A program made the translations under genes and the position numbers. Source: Chloroflexota bacterium (GTDB taxonomy: Bacteria > Chloroflexota > Anaerolineae > Aggregatilineales > Phototrophicaceae). Taken from it: a DNA stretch of 64,000 nucleotides. The stretch spans positions 62,001 through 126,000 of the forward strand of contig JAPPEU010000019.1 of NCBI GenBank assembly GCA_028875245.1, given 5' to 3'. Under the pieces are notes generated by a model that was not told the DNA's origin, searched no databases, and saw nothing but the letters and a program-made list of their open reading frames with translations. This document shows, piece after piece, positions 1-8,028 of the stretch. The stretch's first letter is position 1; every line of letters begins with the position of its first letter.

Positions 1-1
1 C

Positions 2-517
2 AAGCCGGGCGATGTGCTGGTGCTGACGGGAATCGGGCCGATGGGCACCGGCATGGAAGAGACCTACCAACTGACCTCGGCCTTGAAATTCATCCCCTGG
101 GGCAAACAGGTGCCGATCATCACCGACGCCCGTTTCTCCGGCGTATCGACCGGCGCTTGCATCGGCCATGTGGGGCCGGAGGGCTTGGCCGGCGGCCCTA
201 TCGGCAAGCTGCGCGATGGCGACCTGATCGCCATCGAGATCGACCGCGACGGCTTGAGCGGTTCCGTGGCATTGGCGGGCACGGCGGCCGGCGAGCTCAC
301 GGCGGCGGAAGCGGGGGCGCTGCTGGATGCGCGCGAGCCGCATCCAGCTTTGCAGCCGCATCCTGACTTGCCGGCGGACACGCGCTTGTGGGCGGCGCTG
401 CAGGCGGCCAGCGGCGGCGTCTGGGCCGGCAGCGTCTATGACGTGGACAAGATCACGGAAGCGCTGGAGGCTGGATTGCAAGCGGTAAAGGATAAAGAAA
501 CAGCGACAGAATCATGA
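2..517 (+). CDS. IlvD/Edd-family dehydratase, YjhG/YagF (D-xylonate dehydratase) type, C-terminal part
   Basis: The reading frame is open from the left edge, so only about the last 171 residues are present and the true start lies outside the window. The sequence [15 protein letters not shown], then [20 protein letters not shown] and [13 protein letters not shown], is the conserved C-terminal block of IlvD/Edd dehydratases. The tail ([24 protein letters not shown]) matches my memory of the E. coli YjhG/YagF xylonate dehydratases better than IlvD itself. These enzymes use an Fe-S cluster to dehydrate a sugar acid to its 2-keto-3-deoxy derivative in the cytoplasm. The substrate is inferred from family likeness only. 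The next gene begins 7 bases after the stop and probably belongs to the same transcript. Confidence 0.85.
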   Translation, partial: KPGDVLVLTGIGPMGTGMEETYQLTSALKFIPWGKQVPIITDARFSGVSTGACIGHVGPEGLAGGPIGKLRDGDLIAIEIDRDGLSGSVALAGTAAGELTAAEAGALLDAREPHPALQPHPDLPADTRLWAALQAASGGVWAGSVYDVDKITEALEAGLQAVKDKETATES

Positions 518-524
518 TGGACGG

Positions 525-1613
525 ATGATGATGAACGCAGAGTTGAATCAAAAGAACAAAGAAGCCGTTTGGGACTTTTGGCAGAAGCTGAATTATGTCG
601 GCGCGGAAAATGTGGCGGAGACGGCGCGGGCGGCGCTTCACGCCGATGTCGACTGGAATGTATCGGCGCCGATCGATCAGCTGCTGGGCGCGGAAAACGC
701 GATTACGGGATTCTGGACGCCCCTGTTTCAGGCTTTCCCCGATCTCAAGCATGAGCCCTACGTCTTTATGGGCGGCATCGACGAAGGCTCCGAGCTCTAC
801 GCGACTGAGCCGAATGAAGAGTGGGTGAGCGGCTGCGGTTATCTGACCGGCAGCTTCGCGGACGATTGGTTGGGCATCCCCGCTACGGGGCGGAAGACTA
901 ATATCTGGTTCGGCGTTTTCTACGTCATGCGCGAAGGGCTGATCGCCGAAGCCTATCTTCAGCTTGATGTGCTGGCGGTGATGCGGCAGGCAGGTTATCA
1001 AGTGCTGCCGCCGGCGCCGGGCGCGGAGGGCGGGCTGATACCCGGGCCCGTCGCCAAAGACGGCTTGCTGCTGACCGAGCAGGATCCCTTAGAATCGCGC
1101 AAGAGCCAGCAGTTGGTGCAGGCGATGGGGCGGGGCATGCGCCGCTATCTGCGAAGTCGAGACGGCGGCGATTTGCGCTCGATGGAGCAGGACAAGTATT
1201 GGCATCCCGATATGAAATGGTATGGGCCCAGCGGCATCGGCGCATGTTTCAGCAAAGAAGAATATGAAGATTTCCATCAGCGGCCCTGGCTGGAGGGCTT
1301 CGGCGATCGCAATATCTCGCGCGCCGGCAGCGGGCGGCGGATGGGGCGCATCGGCGAGGGAAAGTATTGCGCCGGCGGCATTTGGGATACCGCTTACTCG
1401 CATCACAACGGCACATACGCTGGCGTCCCCGCGACGGGCAAGTTGATGACCCTGCGCGACTTTGACTGGTGGAAGCGCGAAGGCGAATACTTGATAGAGA
1501 ACTGGGTGCCGATCGATATGATTGACCTCTTCCGTCAGATGGGCGTCGATCTGATGAAGCGGCTGCGCAACCAGGTCGAGGCGAGGCGGCGGGGCGAAGT
1601 CGCTTGGTGGTAG
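525..1613 (+). CDS. Tandem SnoaL-like (NTF2-fold) domain protein
   Basis: A 362-residue protein with two SnoaL/ester-cyclase-like halves. The first (about residues 10-150) carries FWTPLFQAFPDLKHEPYVFMGG and the phrase GIPATGRK. The second (about 195-350) carries a parallel stretch ending GVPATGKLMTLRDFDWW. The repeated xxPATGK phrase after an aromatic-rich strand is typical of SnoaL-like polyketide cyclase folds. Three consecutive ATG codons (525, 528, 531) are possible starts; none has a strong ribosome site. It follows a sugar-acid dehydratase by 7 bases, so a role in sugar or small-acid catabolism is possible, but the substrate cannot be read from the sequence. Confidence 0.7.
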   Translation: MMMNAELNQKNKEAVWDFWQKLNYVGAENVAETARAALHADVDWNVSAPIDQLLGAENAITGFWTPLFQAFPDLKHEPYVFMGGIDEGSELYATEPNEEWVSGCGYLTGSFADDWLGIPATGRKTNIWFGVFYVMREGLIAEAYLQLDVLAVMRQAGYQVLPPAPGAEGGLIPGPVAKDGLLLTEQDPLESRKSQQLVQAMGRGMRRYLRSRDGGDLRSMEQDKYWHPDMKWYGPSGIGACFSKEEYEDFHQRPWLEGFGDRNISRAGSGRRMGRIGEGKYCAGGIWDTAYSHHNGTYAGVPATGKLMTLRDFDWWKREGEYLIENWVPIDMIDLFRQMGVDLMKRLRNQVEARRRGEVAWW

Positions 1614-1681
1614 ACCGGCGAGATTTTCCCGGAGAAAGCGGCCCCGTTCGCGCGCCAGCAGAGCGCAGTTGCGGCGGTTCG

Positions 1682-1710
1682 TTGGCAAACAAAGTCGATT
1701 TTGTTATTCT
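1682..1710 (+). promoter_or_regulatory. Sigma70-like promoter for the family-5 importer operon
   Basis: TTGGCA at 1682-1687 and TATTCT at 1705-1710 are separated by 17 bases. They lie about 155 bases before the start of the binding-protein gene, in a 250-base gap that otherwise holds nothing recognisable. Based on consensus match only. Confidence 0.45.
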
Positions 1711-1863
1711 ATGCAGGGGAGCTCGGCGTTGCTTGAATTGACGAGCGCCTTTGTGAGAGTGTGATGATGTGATGGTGAGTGACTCAGCGAGTGGAGGGAG
1801 GCGCGTAGACAATTGTCGCAGAAGAACGATCGCATACGAAGTAGAAGTTTTGCAGGAGAGATA

Positions 1864-3489
1864 ATGATGACGAAACGAATCCTGATTACAACGCTGCTCT
1901 TGCTTGCCTTCCTGGTGCTGGCAGTACCGGCGCAGCCGCAGGATGCAGTCGAAGGCGGTACGCTGATCATGATGCAGTCGGCCGATGTGATCGCCTGGGA
2001 TCAGACAAGAACGACCTGGCCCAGCATTCGCAACGTGCGGCCGCTGTATGACACCTTGCTGACAGTGGATGACAACGACAATCTGATGCCATTCTTGGCC
2101 ACTGACTGGGAGATTTCCGAGGATGGCTTGGAATACACCTTCCACTTGCGCGACGACGTGATGTTCCATGACGGGACGCCCTGGAACGCCGATGCGGTGA
2201 TCTTCAATTATCAGCGCCAGCTTGATGATCCCGATGCGCGCGGTCATGTGCGCTTGAGCAAAATACAACGGATGGAAGCCGTTGATGATCACACGGTCAA
2301 GATTTGGATCGACAAACCCAACGGCGACTTCATCTATGTCGCAGCGGTTGGCACCGATGCCTATCAGATCAGCCCAACGGCTTGGGGCGATGACGGCTCG
2401 ACCTTCCACGAGAATCCGGTCGGCACGGGCGCTTTTATGTTCAAATCGCATGAACCGCAGAGTGAGATCCAATATGTGGCCAATCCGAATTACTGGCAGG
2501 GCGCGCCGCTGCTTGACGGACTCACGATTCGCATTCACGGCGATACCACGGTGCGCTTGATCGAGGTTGAATCGGAAAACGTGCATTATGTCGATGGCAT
2601 CGAGCCGGAAGATGCGGTGCGCTTGCAGAATGAAGGCAGATTTGTGGTGAACACGCCTGTTGGTCCCGGTGTGACCATGATCAGCGTCAATACATCGCGC
2701 TATCCGATGACCGAGCTGTCGCTGCGCCAGGCGCTGGCCCACGCGATCGATTTCGATGCGATCATTGAAGAGATTCTCTTCGGCTTGCCACAGCGTTCGC
2801 GCGGCGGTGTTTCGCCGAATTCGCCCTATTGGACCGATGATCTGCCGCCGATTGCGCCCTATGATCCGGAGCGGGCGGGAGAGATTTTGGACGAAGCGGG
2901 TTGGCTGCAGGCCGATGACGGCTTCCGCTATCGCGATTGCAATGAGCGGACGGTAGAGTGTGTGGACGGCAAAGAGCGACTGGTCGTCAACATCATCTCC
3001 GCCGATTTCGTGCTCTGGGGGCTGTTCAACGAGATTTACCAGCAATACCTGACGGACATCGGCATCGACGCCCCGATCAAGACGGCGGAATGGAACGCCA
3101 TGCTGGATGAATGGCGGGAGAACCAGGGCAACTGGACCTTCGGCCACCACTCGCAGGGCTCGTTCTTCGCCGTAACATCGGCAATCGAAGCGGCCTGGGC
3201 GCCGGATTCATTCTGGTCGATATACCAGATTGACGACGCGACCGATCCCTATCTGGTTGAGGTGGCGGCGGAACTGCAAGCGACATTCGACGCCTTCTCC
3301 GCGACGACCGATCTGGAAGAGCGCAAGCGCTTGTCACACACGGCGCAGCGCATCTTCCTGGAGCAGCAGTTGACGATATGGGGCTGGCACTCGCCCTGGA
3401 TCAATGTCATCAATCCGGCGGTTGAGGGCATCGAATGGGAGTTGGGCGGGCGCATCCCGCTGTTCCACAAGGCCTGGCTCAGCGAGTAA
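1864..3489 (+). CDS. Family-5 extracellular solute-binding protein (peptide/nickel type)
   Basis: A 541-residue secreted protein. ATG 1864 (or 1867) is chosen because AGGAGAG lies just upstream at about 1853 and the protein then opens with a signal peptide: Met-Met-Thr-Lys-Arg followed by a Leu-rich core and AVPAQPQ. An in-frame start at 1813 would add a charged, unlikely leader. The mature part has family-5 hallmarks: GGTLIMMQSADV, then LATDWEISEDGLEYTFHLR and DDVMFHDGTPWNADAV, and later LSLRQALAHAIDFDAI. It captures peptides or similar ligands outside the cell and delivers them to the two permeases that follow. Two peptidase genes downstream suggest peptides, but family-5 proteins also bind sugars and metals. 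Confidence 0.92.
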   Translation: MMTKRILITTLLLLAFLVLAVPAQPQDAVEGGTLIMMQSADVIAWDQTRTTWPSIRNVRPLYDTLLTVDDNDNLMPFLATDWEISEDGLEYTFHLRDDVMFHDGTPWNADAVIFNYQRQLDDPDARGHVRLSKIQRMEAVDDHTVKIWIDKPNGDFIYVAAVGTDAYQISPTAWGDDGSTFHENPVGTGAFMFKSHEPQSEIQYVANPNYWQGAPLLDGLTIRIHGDTTVRLIEVESENVHYVDGIEPEDAVRLQNEGRFVVNTPVGPGVTMISVNTSRYPMTELSLRQALAHAIDFDAIIEEILFGLPQRSRGGVSPNSPYWTDDLPPIAPYDPERAGEILDEAGWLQADDGFRYRDCNERTVECVDGKERLVVNIISADFVLWGLFNEIYQQYLTDIGIDAPIKTAEWNAMLDEWRENQGNWTFGHHSQGSFFAVTSAIEAAWAPDSFWSIYQIDDATDPYLVEVAAELQATFDAFSATTDLEERKRLSHTAQRIFLEQQLTIWGWHSPWINVINPAVEGIEWELGGRIPLFHKAWLSE

Positions 3490-3496
3490 AACCCCT

Positions 3497-3590
3497 GCCC
3501 CCACCCTAAACCCCTCCCCCCACTTAGCGGGAGGGGCTTTACGGGTCTCGCATCCCTTCCCTCAATATGGGGGAGGGGCGGGGCGGCGCA
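3497..3590. repeat. C-rich/G-rich palindromic intergenic repeat
   Basis: Runs such as CCCCTCCCCCC...GCGGGAGGGGC and CCCTTCCCTC...GGGGGAGGGGCGG form two back-to-back hairpins between the binding-protein and permease genes. Similar C-rich palindromes occur near 22963, 32168 and 32236, and inside two coding regions. It could attenuate read-through into the permease genes, but this is inference. Confidence 0.65.
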
Positions 3591-3627
3591 GACCGCTGCG
3601 GGCAATGTAGGCGAGGATGATTGAGAT

Positions 3628-4560
3628 ATGCGCCAATATATCGTCAAGCGTCTGTTGCTGTCGATACCGACTATTTTGGGCGCGATCACACTGTTGTGGT
3701 TTTTGATGCAGCTGGCGCCGGGCGACCCGGCTTTGATGTTTGTGCCGCCGGACTTCCAGGGCGAAGAGGCGGAAGCCTACCTTGCGAAGGTCAACGAGTT
3801 ATACGGCTTCAACGATCCGCTGCCCGTGCAATATCTGCGTTACATGCGCAATACGCTTCAGTTCGATTTCGGCACATCCTTGCGCACGATGCGGCCGGTG
3901 TCGGAGGATCTGTTGCGCCGCATTCCCAATTCCTTGCGCCTGGGGGTGTCGGCCTTCATGGTGTCGACGGCCATGGGCATTGCCTTGGGCGTTCTGGCGG
4001 CGATCAAGCGCGGCACGTGGGTGGACAGCGCCTTGATGGTCTTCGCATTGGTGGGCGTCTCCATGCCCAATTTCTGGTTCGCTTATGTGCTGATATTGCT
4101 CTTCGGCTTGTATTTGCGCATTTTGCCGCCATCGGGGCTGGGCGGCCTCAAGCACATGATCTTGCCCACCATTGTCCTGGGTTATACCAGCGCCGGTTAT
4201 CTCACTCGCTATGTTCGTTCCAGCATGCTTGAGGTGATCAACCACGATTATGTGCGCACGGCGCGCGCCAAGGGCGTAGCCGAACGCAATGTGCTGATCA
4301 AACACGTCTTGCGCAATGGGCTATTGCCGGTGGTGAACGTGCTGGGCATTAATGTGGCTTTCATCTTGGCGGGTTCGGTCATCATAGAAACTTTGTTCGC
4401 CTGGCCCGGTGTCGGCTTGTACCTGATTGATGGCGTGGTCGGGCGCGATTTCCCGGTAGTGCAGGGAGCGGGATTGCTGATTGCCACATCTGTTGTCTTG
4501 GTCAATCTGCTCACGGATGTGATGCTCGTCTATGTCGATCCCCGCATTCGTTATGAATAA
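3628..4560 (+). CDS. ABC transporter permease, DppB/OppB type
   Basis: 310 residues. It opens with MRQYIVKRLLLSIPTILGAIT, the typical first membrane helix of DppB-like permeases, then a periplasmic loop with LAPGDPA, and about five further helices. The EAA-like cytoplasmic loop is seen as YVRTARAKGVAERNVLIKHVLRNGLLPV, which contacts the ATPase. It pairs with the DppC-type permease that follows and with the upstream binding protein. No ATPase genes are in this cluster, so the energising subunits must be encoded elsewhere or shared with another importer. Confidence 0.93.
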   Translation: MRQYIVKRLLLSIPTILGAITLLWFLMQLAPGDPALMFVPPDFQGEEAEAYLAKVNELYGFNDPLPVQYLRYMRNTLQFDFGTSLRTMRPVSEDLLRRIPNSLRLGVSAFMVSTAMGIALGVLAAIKRGTWVDSALMVFALVGVSMPNFWFAYVLILLFGLYLRILPPSGLGGLKHMILPTIVLGYTSAGYLTRYVRSSMLEVINHDYVRTARAKGVAERNVLIKHVLRNGLLPVVNVLGINVAFILAGSVIIETLFAWPGVGLYLIDGVVGRDFPVVQGAGLLIATSVVLVNLLTDVMLVYVDPRIRYE

Positions 4561-4611
4561 AATCAGTGCAGGTCCGTTTCGTTCTCCAATGGTTTGAAGG
4601 GGAACCATGTC

Positions 4612-5553
4612 ATGAGTATGGAGCAGCCGGTTCCAGATCCGGGTCTACAATTCGATAGCGCAGTCGATGTCGGGCTGGGCGTCGCCTATCTGGCGGATGA
4701 CGAGTTTCGCCGCATGTCGGGCAGCAAGCGCGCCTGGCTGGAATTCCGCCGCAACCGTTTCGCCCTGGTTGGCGCGGCGTTCATGATTTTCATCACCTTT
4801 ATGGGTGTCTTCGCCCCGATCGTCGCGACGCATGATCCCTACGCTCAGTCGCTGCGCAAGCGCATGAAGCCGCCGTCAGCGGAGCATTGGCTGGGCACGG
4901 ATGAAGTCGGCCGGGACTTTTACTCTCGCCTGGTCTATGGGGCAAGGGTCTCGCTCTTTGTCGGCATCGTCGGCACGGCGGCCGGCGTCACACTCGGCAC
5001 GATCGTCGGCTTGATTTCCGGGTTCTTTGGCGGCTGGACCGACACCTTGATCATGCGCGTGATCGACATCATGTATTCCTTCCCGGGCATTGTACTGGCA
5101 ATCGTCATGGTGGCGGCGCTGGGTCCAAGCTTGTTCAATTTGATCCTTGTGCTGGTGTTCTTTGCCATACCCACCCTGGCCAGAATTGTGCGCGGCAATA
5201 TCTTGTCGCTTAAGGAACTGGATTACGCCGAAGCCGCACGCGCTATGGGGGCGGGCCGGCTGCGCATCATGTTTCATCATCTGCTGCCGAATACGCTGGC
5301 GCCCATCATCGTCTACGCGACCTTGGCTGTGGCCGGTTCCATCCTGGTGACGGCGAGCTTGGGCTTCCTCGGCTTGGGCGTGCAGCCGCCGCAAGCGGAA
5401 TGGGGCAACATCCTCAGCAACGGGCGGCAATATCTACGCAAAGCCCCGATGCTGATGGTTTACCCGGGCGCGCTGATCTTCTTGACCGTGATGTCAATCA
5501 ACCTCATCGGCGACGCGCTGCGAGACGCGCTGGACCCCTATCTTCAAAGTTAG
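4612..5553 (+). CDS. ABC transporter permease, DppC/OppC type
   Basis: About 313 residues. ATG 4612 is preferred over the TTG at 4594 because AAGGGG at 4598-4602 sits about 9 bases before it. It has the N-terminal cytoplasmic segment typical of DppC (SKRAWLEFRRNRFALVG), a first helix, the periplasmic phrase HWLGTDEVGRDFYSRLVYGARVSL cut here into its recognisable parts HWLGTDEVGRD and YGARVSL, and an EAA loop containing DYAEAARAMGAGRLRIM. It forms the heterodimeric channel with the preceding permease. Confidence 0.93.
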   Translation: MSMEQPVPDPGLQFDSAVDVGLGVAYLADDEFRRMSGSKRAWLEFRRNRFALVGAAFMIFITFMGVFAPIVATHDPYAQSLRKRMKPPSAEHWLGTDEVGRDFYSRLVYGARVSLFVGIVGTAAGVTLGTIVGLISGFFGGWTDTLIMRVIDIMYSFPGIVLAIVMVAALGPSLFNLILVLVFFAIPTLARIVRGNILSLKELDYAEAARAMGAGRLRIMFHHLLPNTLAPIIVYATLAVAGSILVTASLGFLGLGVQPPQAEWGNILSNGRQYLRKAPMLMVYPGALIFLTVMSINLIGDALRDALDPYLQS

Positions 5554-5645
5554 CGCGGCGCGAGCGCAATGTGTGACTTGCAGGGTAGCGCTGCCAGGCG
5601 CTTTGACTCGACGTCTATGTTTGTTTGTTCTTATGAGGATTTAAG

Positions 5646-7952
5646 ATGGAAATCAAGCTGAATTTAGCGCGCGAGCAAGAGCCCGCCGCTTCGCAAGCTA
5701 TGTGGCAGCGTTACGTCCGCGCCGAAGGACTGCTGGCGGCCAATGCGCTGAACCTGACTTCCGATTTGCTGATCCGGCCGAACTGGATCGGCGAATCCGA
5801 TCGCTTTTGGTATCGCTGGAAATCGCTCGCGGGCGTCGAGTTCCTGCTGGTTGACCCGGCGGCGGGCGAACGAAAGCCGGCCTTCGATCACAGCCGGCTG
5901 GCGGCCGCGCTCAGTCAAGCGACCGGCTCGCCTTTTAATGCCGCGCAGCTGCCCTTCGGCGAGATCGAATTCGTTGACGATGGCGCGAAGATTCTCTTTG
6001 AGATTGAACTTGACGGAACGAGCGAGCGCTGGTCCTGTGATCTGGACAGCTACACCTGCGCGCGCATCGGCGAGCCAACTGCGAGAGCGGGCGATGGCCT
6101 GCGCTCCCCTGACGAAAAGTGGGAAGCCTTCACGCGGGGCCACAACATCTGGCTGCGCTCGCTGGGCTCCGGCGAAGAGCGCGCGATCACGACTGATGGG
6201 GCGGAAAAGAATGATTATGGCGAGAATCTGCCCTCGCCTTTGACCAACGCGGGCATTGACGATCCGCCGCCGTCTTTCATCAAGTGGTCGCCCGATAGCG
6301 GCAAGCTGCTGTTCTGCCGAGTTGACCAACGCGCGGCGCCGCAGTTTCATCTTGTGCAGTCGGCGCCAACGGACGGGAGCATTCGGCCGCGCTTGCATTC
6401 CTTCGCGTATCCCTTGCCCGGCGATGAGGTCCTTCCGCTAGCGTACCTGTACTGCGCCGATGTGAATTCGGGCGCGGTCACTGCGGTTGATATCGACCCC
6501 ATCGAAATTCAATATCATGGCCCGCCCGTGTATGGCGATGGCCTGTGGTGGTCGCCCGATTCCAAGACAGTCTATTTTGTACGGCAGGGGCGCGGTTATT
6601 TTCGCATTGATCTGCTCATAATTGACGCGGAGACGGGGGCGGCCCGCAGCGCCATTTCGGAGGAGAGCGGCACCGGCATTGATCCGTCAGTCTGGCGGGG
6701 CGCCTCGAATGTGCGCATTTTCGCCGATGAAACGCGCGTCATCTGGTATTCGCAGCGTGATGGCTGGGGACACCTTTATCTCTACGATGCCGAAAGTGGT
6801 TCTTTGATCCGCCAGCTCACCGCGGGCAGCTACGAAGTGAGCAATGTGGAATCCATCGATGAAGCGGCCGGGCAGCTCTACTTCACGGCGATGGGCCGCG
6901 AAGCCGAGCGTGATCCCTACTGCAAACATCTTTATCGCGTCAGTCTTGCAGGCGGGGAACCGGCGCTGCTGACGCCGGAGGACGCCGATCATACGGTCGC
7001 CTTCGCGCCGGGCGGCGGCTGCTTCATCGACAACTACTCGACCCTGGATCAGCCGCCGGTGGTTCTGTTGCGCGCCGCCGACGGCTCAACGATCTGCGAG
7101 CTTGAGCGCGCCGATATCAGCGCCTTGGAAGCGACCGGCTGGCGCAGCCCGGAGCGCTTCCAAGCCAAGGCTCGCCACGGCGGCAGCGACATTTACGGCG
7201 CGCTCTTCCGCCCTTCGGACCTGGACCCGGAAGCGCAGTATCCAGTCATTGACTACATTTACGGCGGTCCCCAGGCGATACAAGCGCCGGCCGCATTCGC
7301 CGACGCCGCGCGCGAACGCGAAAAGAATTTTTGGGAGGCGCAGTCGCTGGCGGAACTGGGATTCCTGGTCGTGATGATCGATGGCCTGGGCATGCCGGGC
7401 CGTTCTAAAGCGCAGCACGATCACAGTTATCGCAGGCTGCAGGACAATGGCTTGCCCGATCATATCGCCGCTATACGGCAGCTTGCCGACCGCTACGAAT
7501 ACCTTGATGTTTCGAGCGTCGGCATTTTCGGGCACTCGGCCGGCGGTTACGCCTCTTGTCGGGCGATGTTCGCCTATCCCGATTTTTTCAAAGTCGCCGT
7601 GTCGTCGGCCGGCAACCACGATCACCGGCTGGACAAAGCCACCTGGGTCGAGCGCTACATGGGGCTTCCGGTTGGCGAGCATTATGTCTTTTCCGCCAAT
7701 CAGAATCATGCGGGGAACCTGCAAGGCAAGCTGCTGCTGATCCACGGCGATATGGATGAGAATGTGCATGTGGCGTCAACGCTGGTTGTTGTCGACGCGC
7801 TGATCAAAGCCAACAAGGATTTTGACCTGCTTATCATGCCCAACCAGCCGCATTCTTGCACGGCGCATCCCTACTTTGTGCGCCGCCGCTGGGATTATTT
7901 TGTGCGGCATCTGCTCGGCGTCGAGCCGCCGGCGGGATATGAGATTCAGTAA
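5646..7952 (+). CDS. S9 family peptidase, dipeptidyl-peptidase IV-like
   Basis: 768 residues with an N-terminal beta-propeller (about 1-500) followed by an alpha/beta hydrolase domain. The nucleophile elbow is GHSAGG with Ser631; the acid is probably Asp704 in HGDMDENVH and the base His736 in NQPHSCT. The propeller has repeated SPDSK/SPDSG-type blades (WSPDSGKLLF, WSPDSKTVYFV). The C-terminus reads RRRWDYFVRHLLG, common in this family. It removes dipeptides from peptide N-termini. No signal peptide is visible, so it probably acts on imported peptides in the cytoplasm. The importer is directly upstream and a second S9 peptidase is directly downstream. Confidence 0.9.
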   Translation: MEIKLNLAREQEPAASQAMWQRYVRAEGLLAANALNLTSDLLIRPNWIGESDRFWYRWKSLAGVEFLLVDPAAGERKPAFDHSRLAAALSQATGSPFNAAQLPFGEIEFVDDGAKILFEIELDGTSERWSCDLDSYTCARIGEPTARAGDGLRSPDEKWEAFTRGHNIWLRSLGSGEERAITTDGAEKNDYGENLPSPLTNAGIDDPPPSFIKWSPDSGKLLFCRVDQRAAPQFHLVQSAPTDGSIRPRLHSFAYPLPGDEVLPLAYLYCADVNSGAVTAVDIDPIEIQYHGPPVYGDGLWWSPDSKTVYFVRQGRGYFRIDLLIIDAETGAARSAISEESGTGIDPSVWRGASNVRIFADETRVIWYSQRDGWGHLYLYDAESGSLIRQLTAGSYEVSNVESIDEAAGQLYFTAMGREAERDPYCKHLYRVSLAGGEPALLTPEDADHTVAFAPGGGCFIDNYSTLDQPPVVLLRAADGSTICELERADISALEATGWRSPERFQAKARHGGSDIYGALFRPSDLDPEAQYPVIDYIYGGPQAIQAPAAFADAAREREKNFWEAQSLAELGFLVVMIDGLGMPGRSKAQHDHSYRRLQDNGLPDHIAAIRQLADRYEYLDVSSVGIFGHSAGGYASCRAMFAYPDFFKVAVSSAGNHDHRLDKATWVERYMGLPVGEHYVFSANQNHAGNLQGKLLLIHGDMDENVHVASTLVVVDALIKANKDFDLLIMPNQPHSCTAHPYFVRRRWDYFVRHLLGVEPPAGYEIQ

Positions 7953-8028
7953 ATCGGGAAGTTGCTTTGTCGATGCATTCGCTAATCGCGCCGCTTGCGA
8001 GAACCGGTGATTGGAAGAGGACAGAACG

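Noticed and set aside
1249-3150. A 633-codon open frame on the minus strand
   Set aside because: It is the antisense of a well-supported binding-protein gene and has no family motif or ribosome site; long antisense frames are common in GC-rich DNA.
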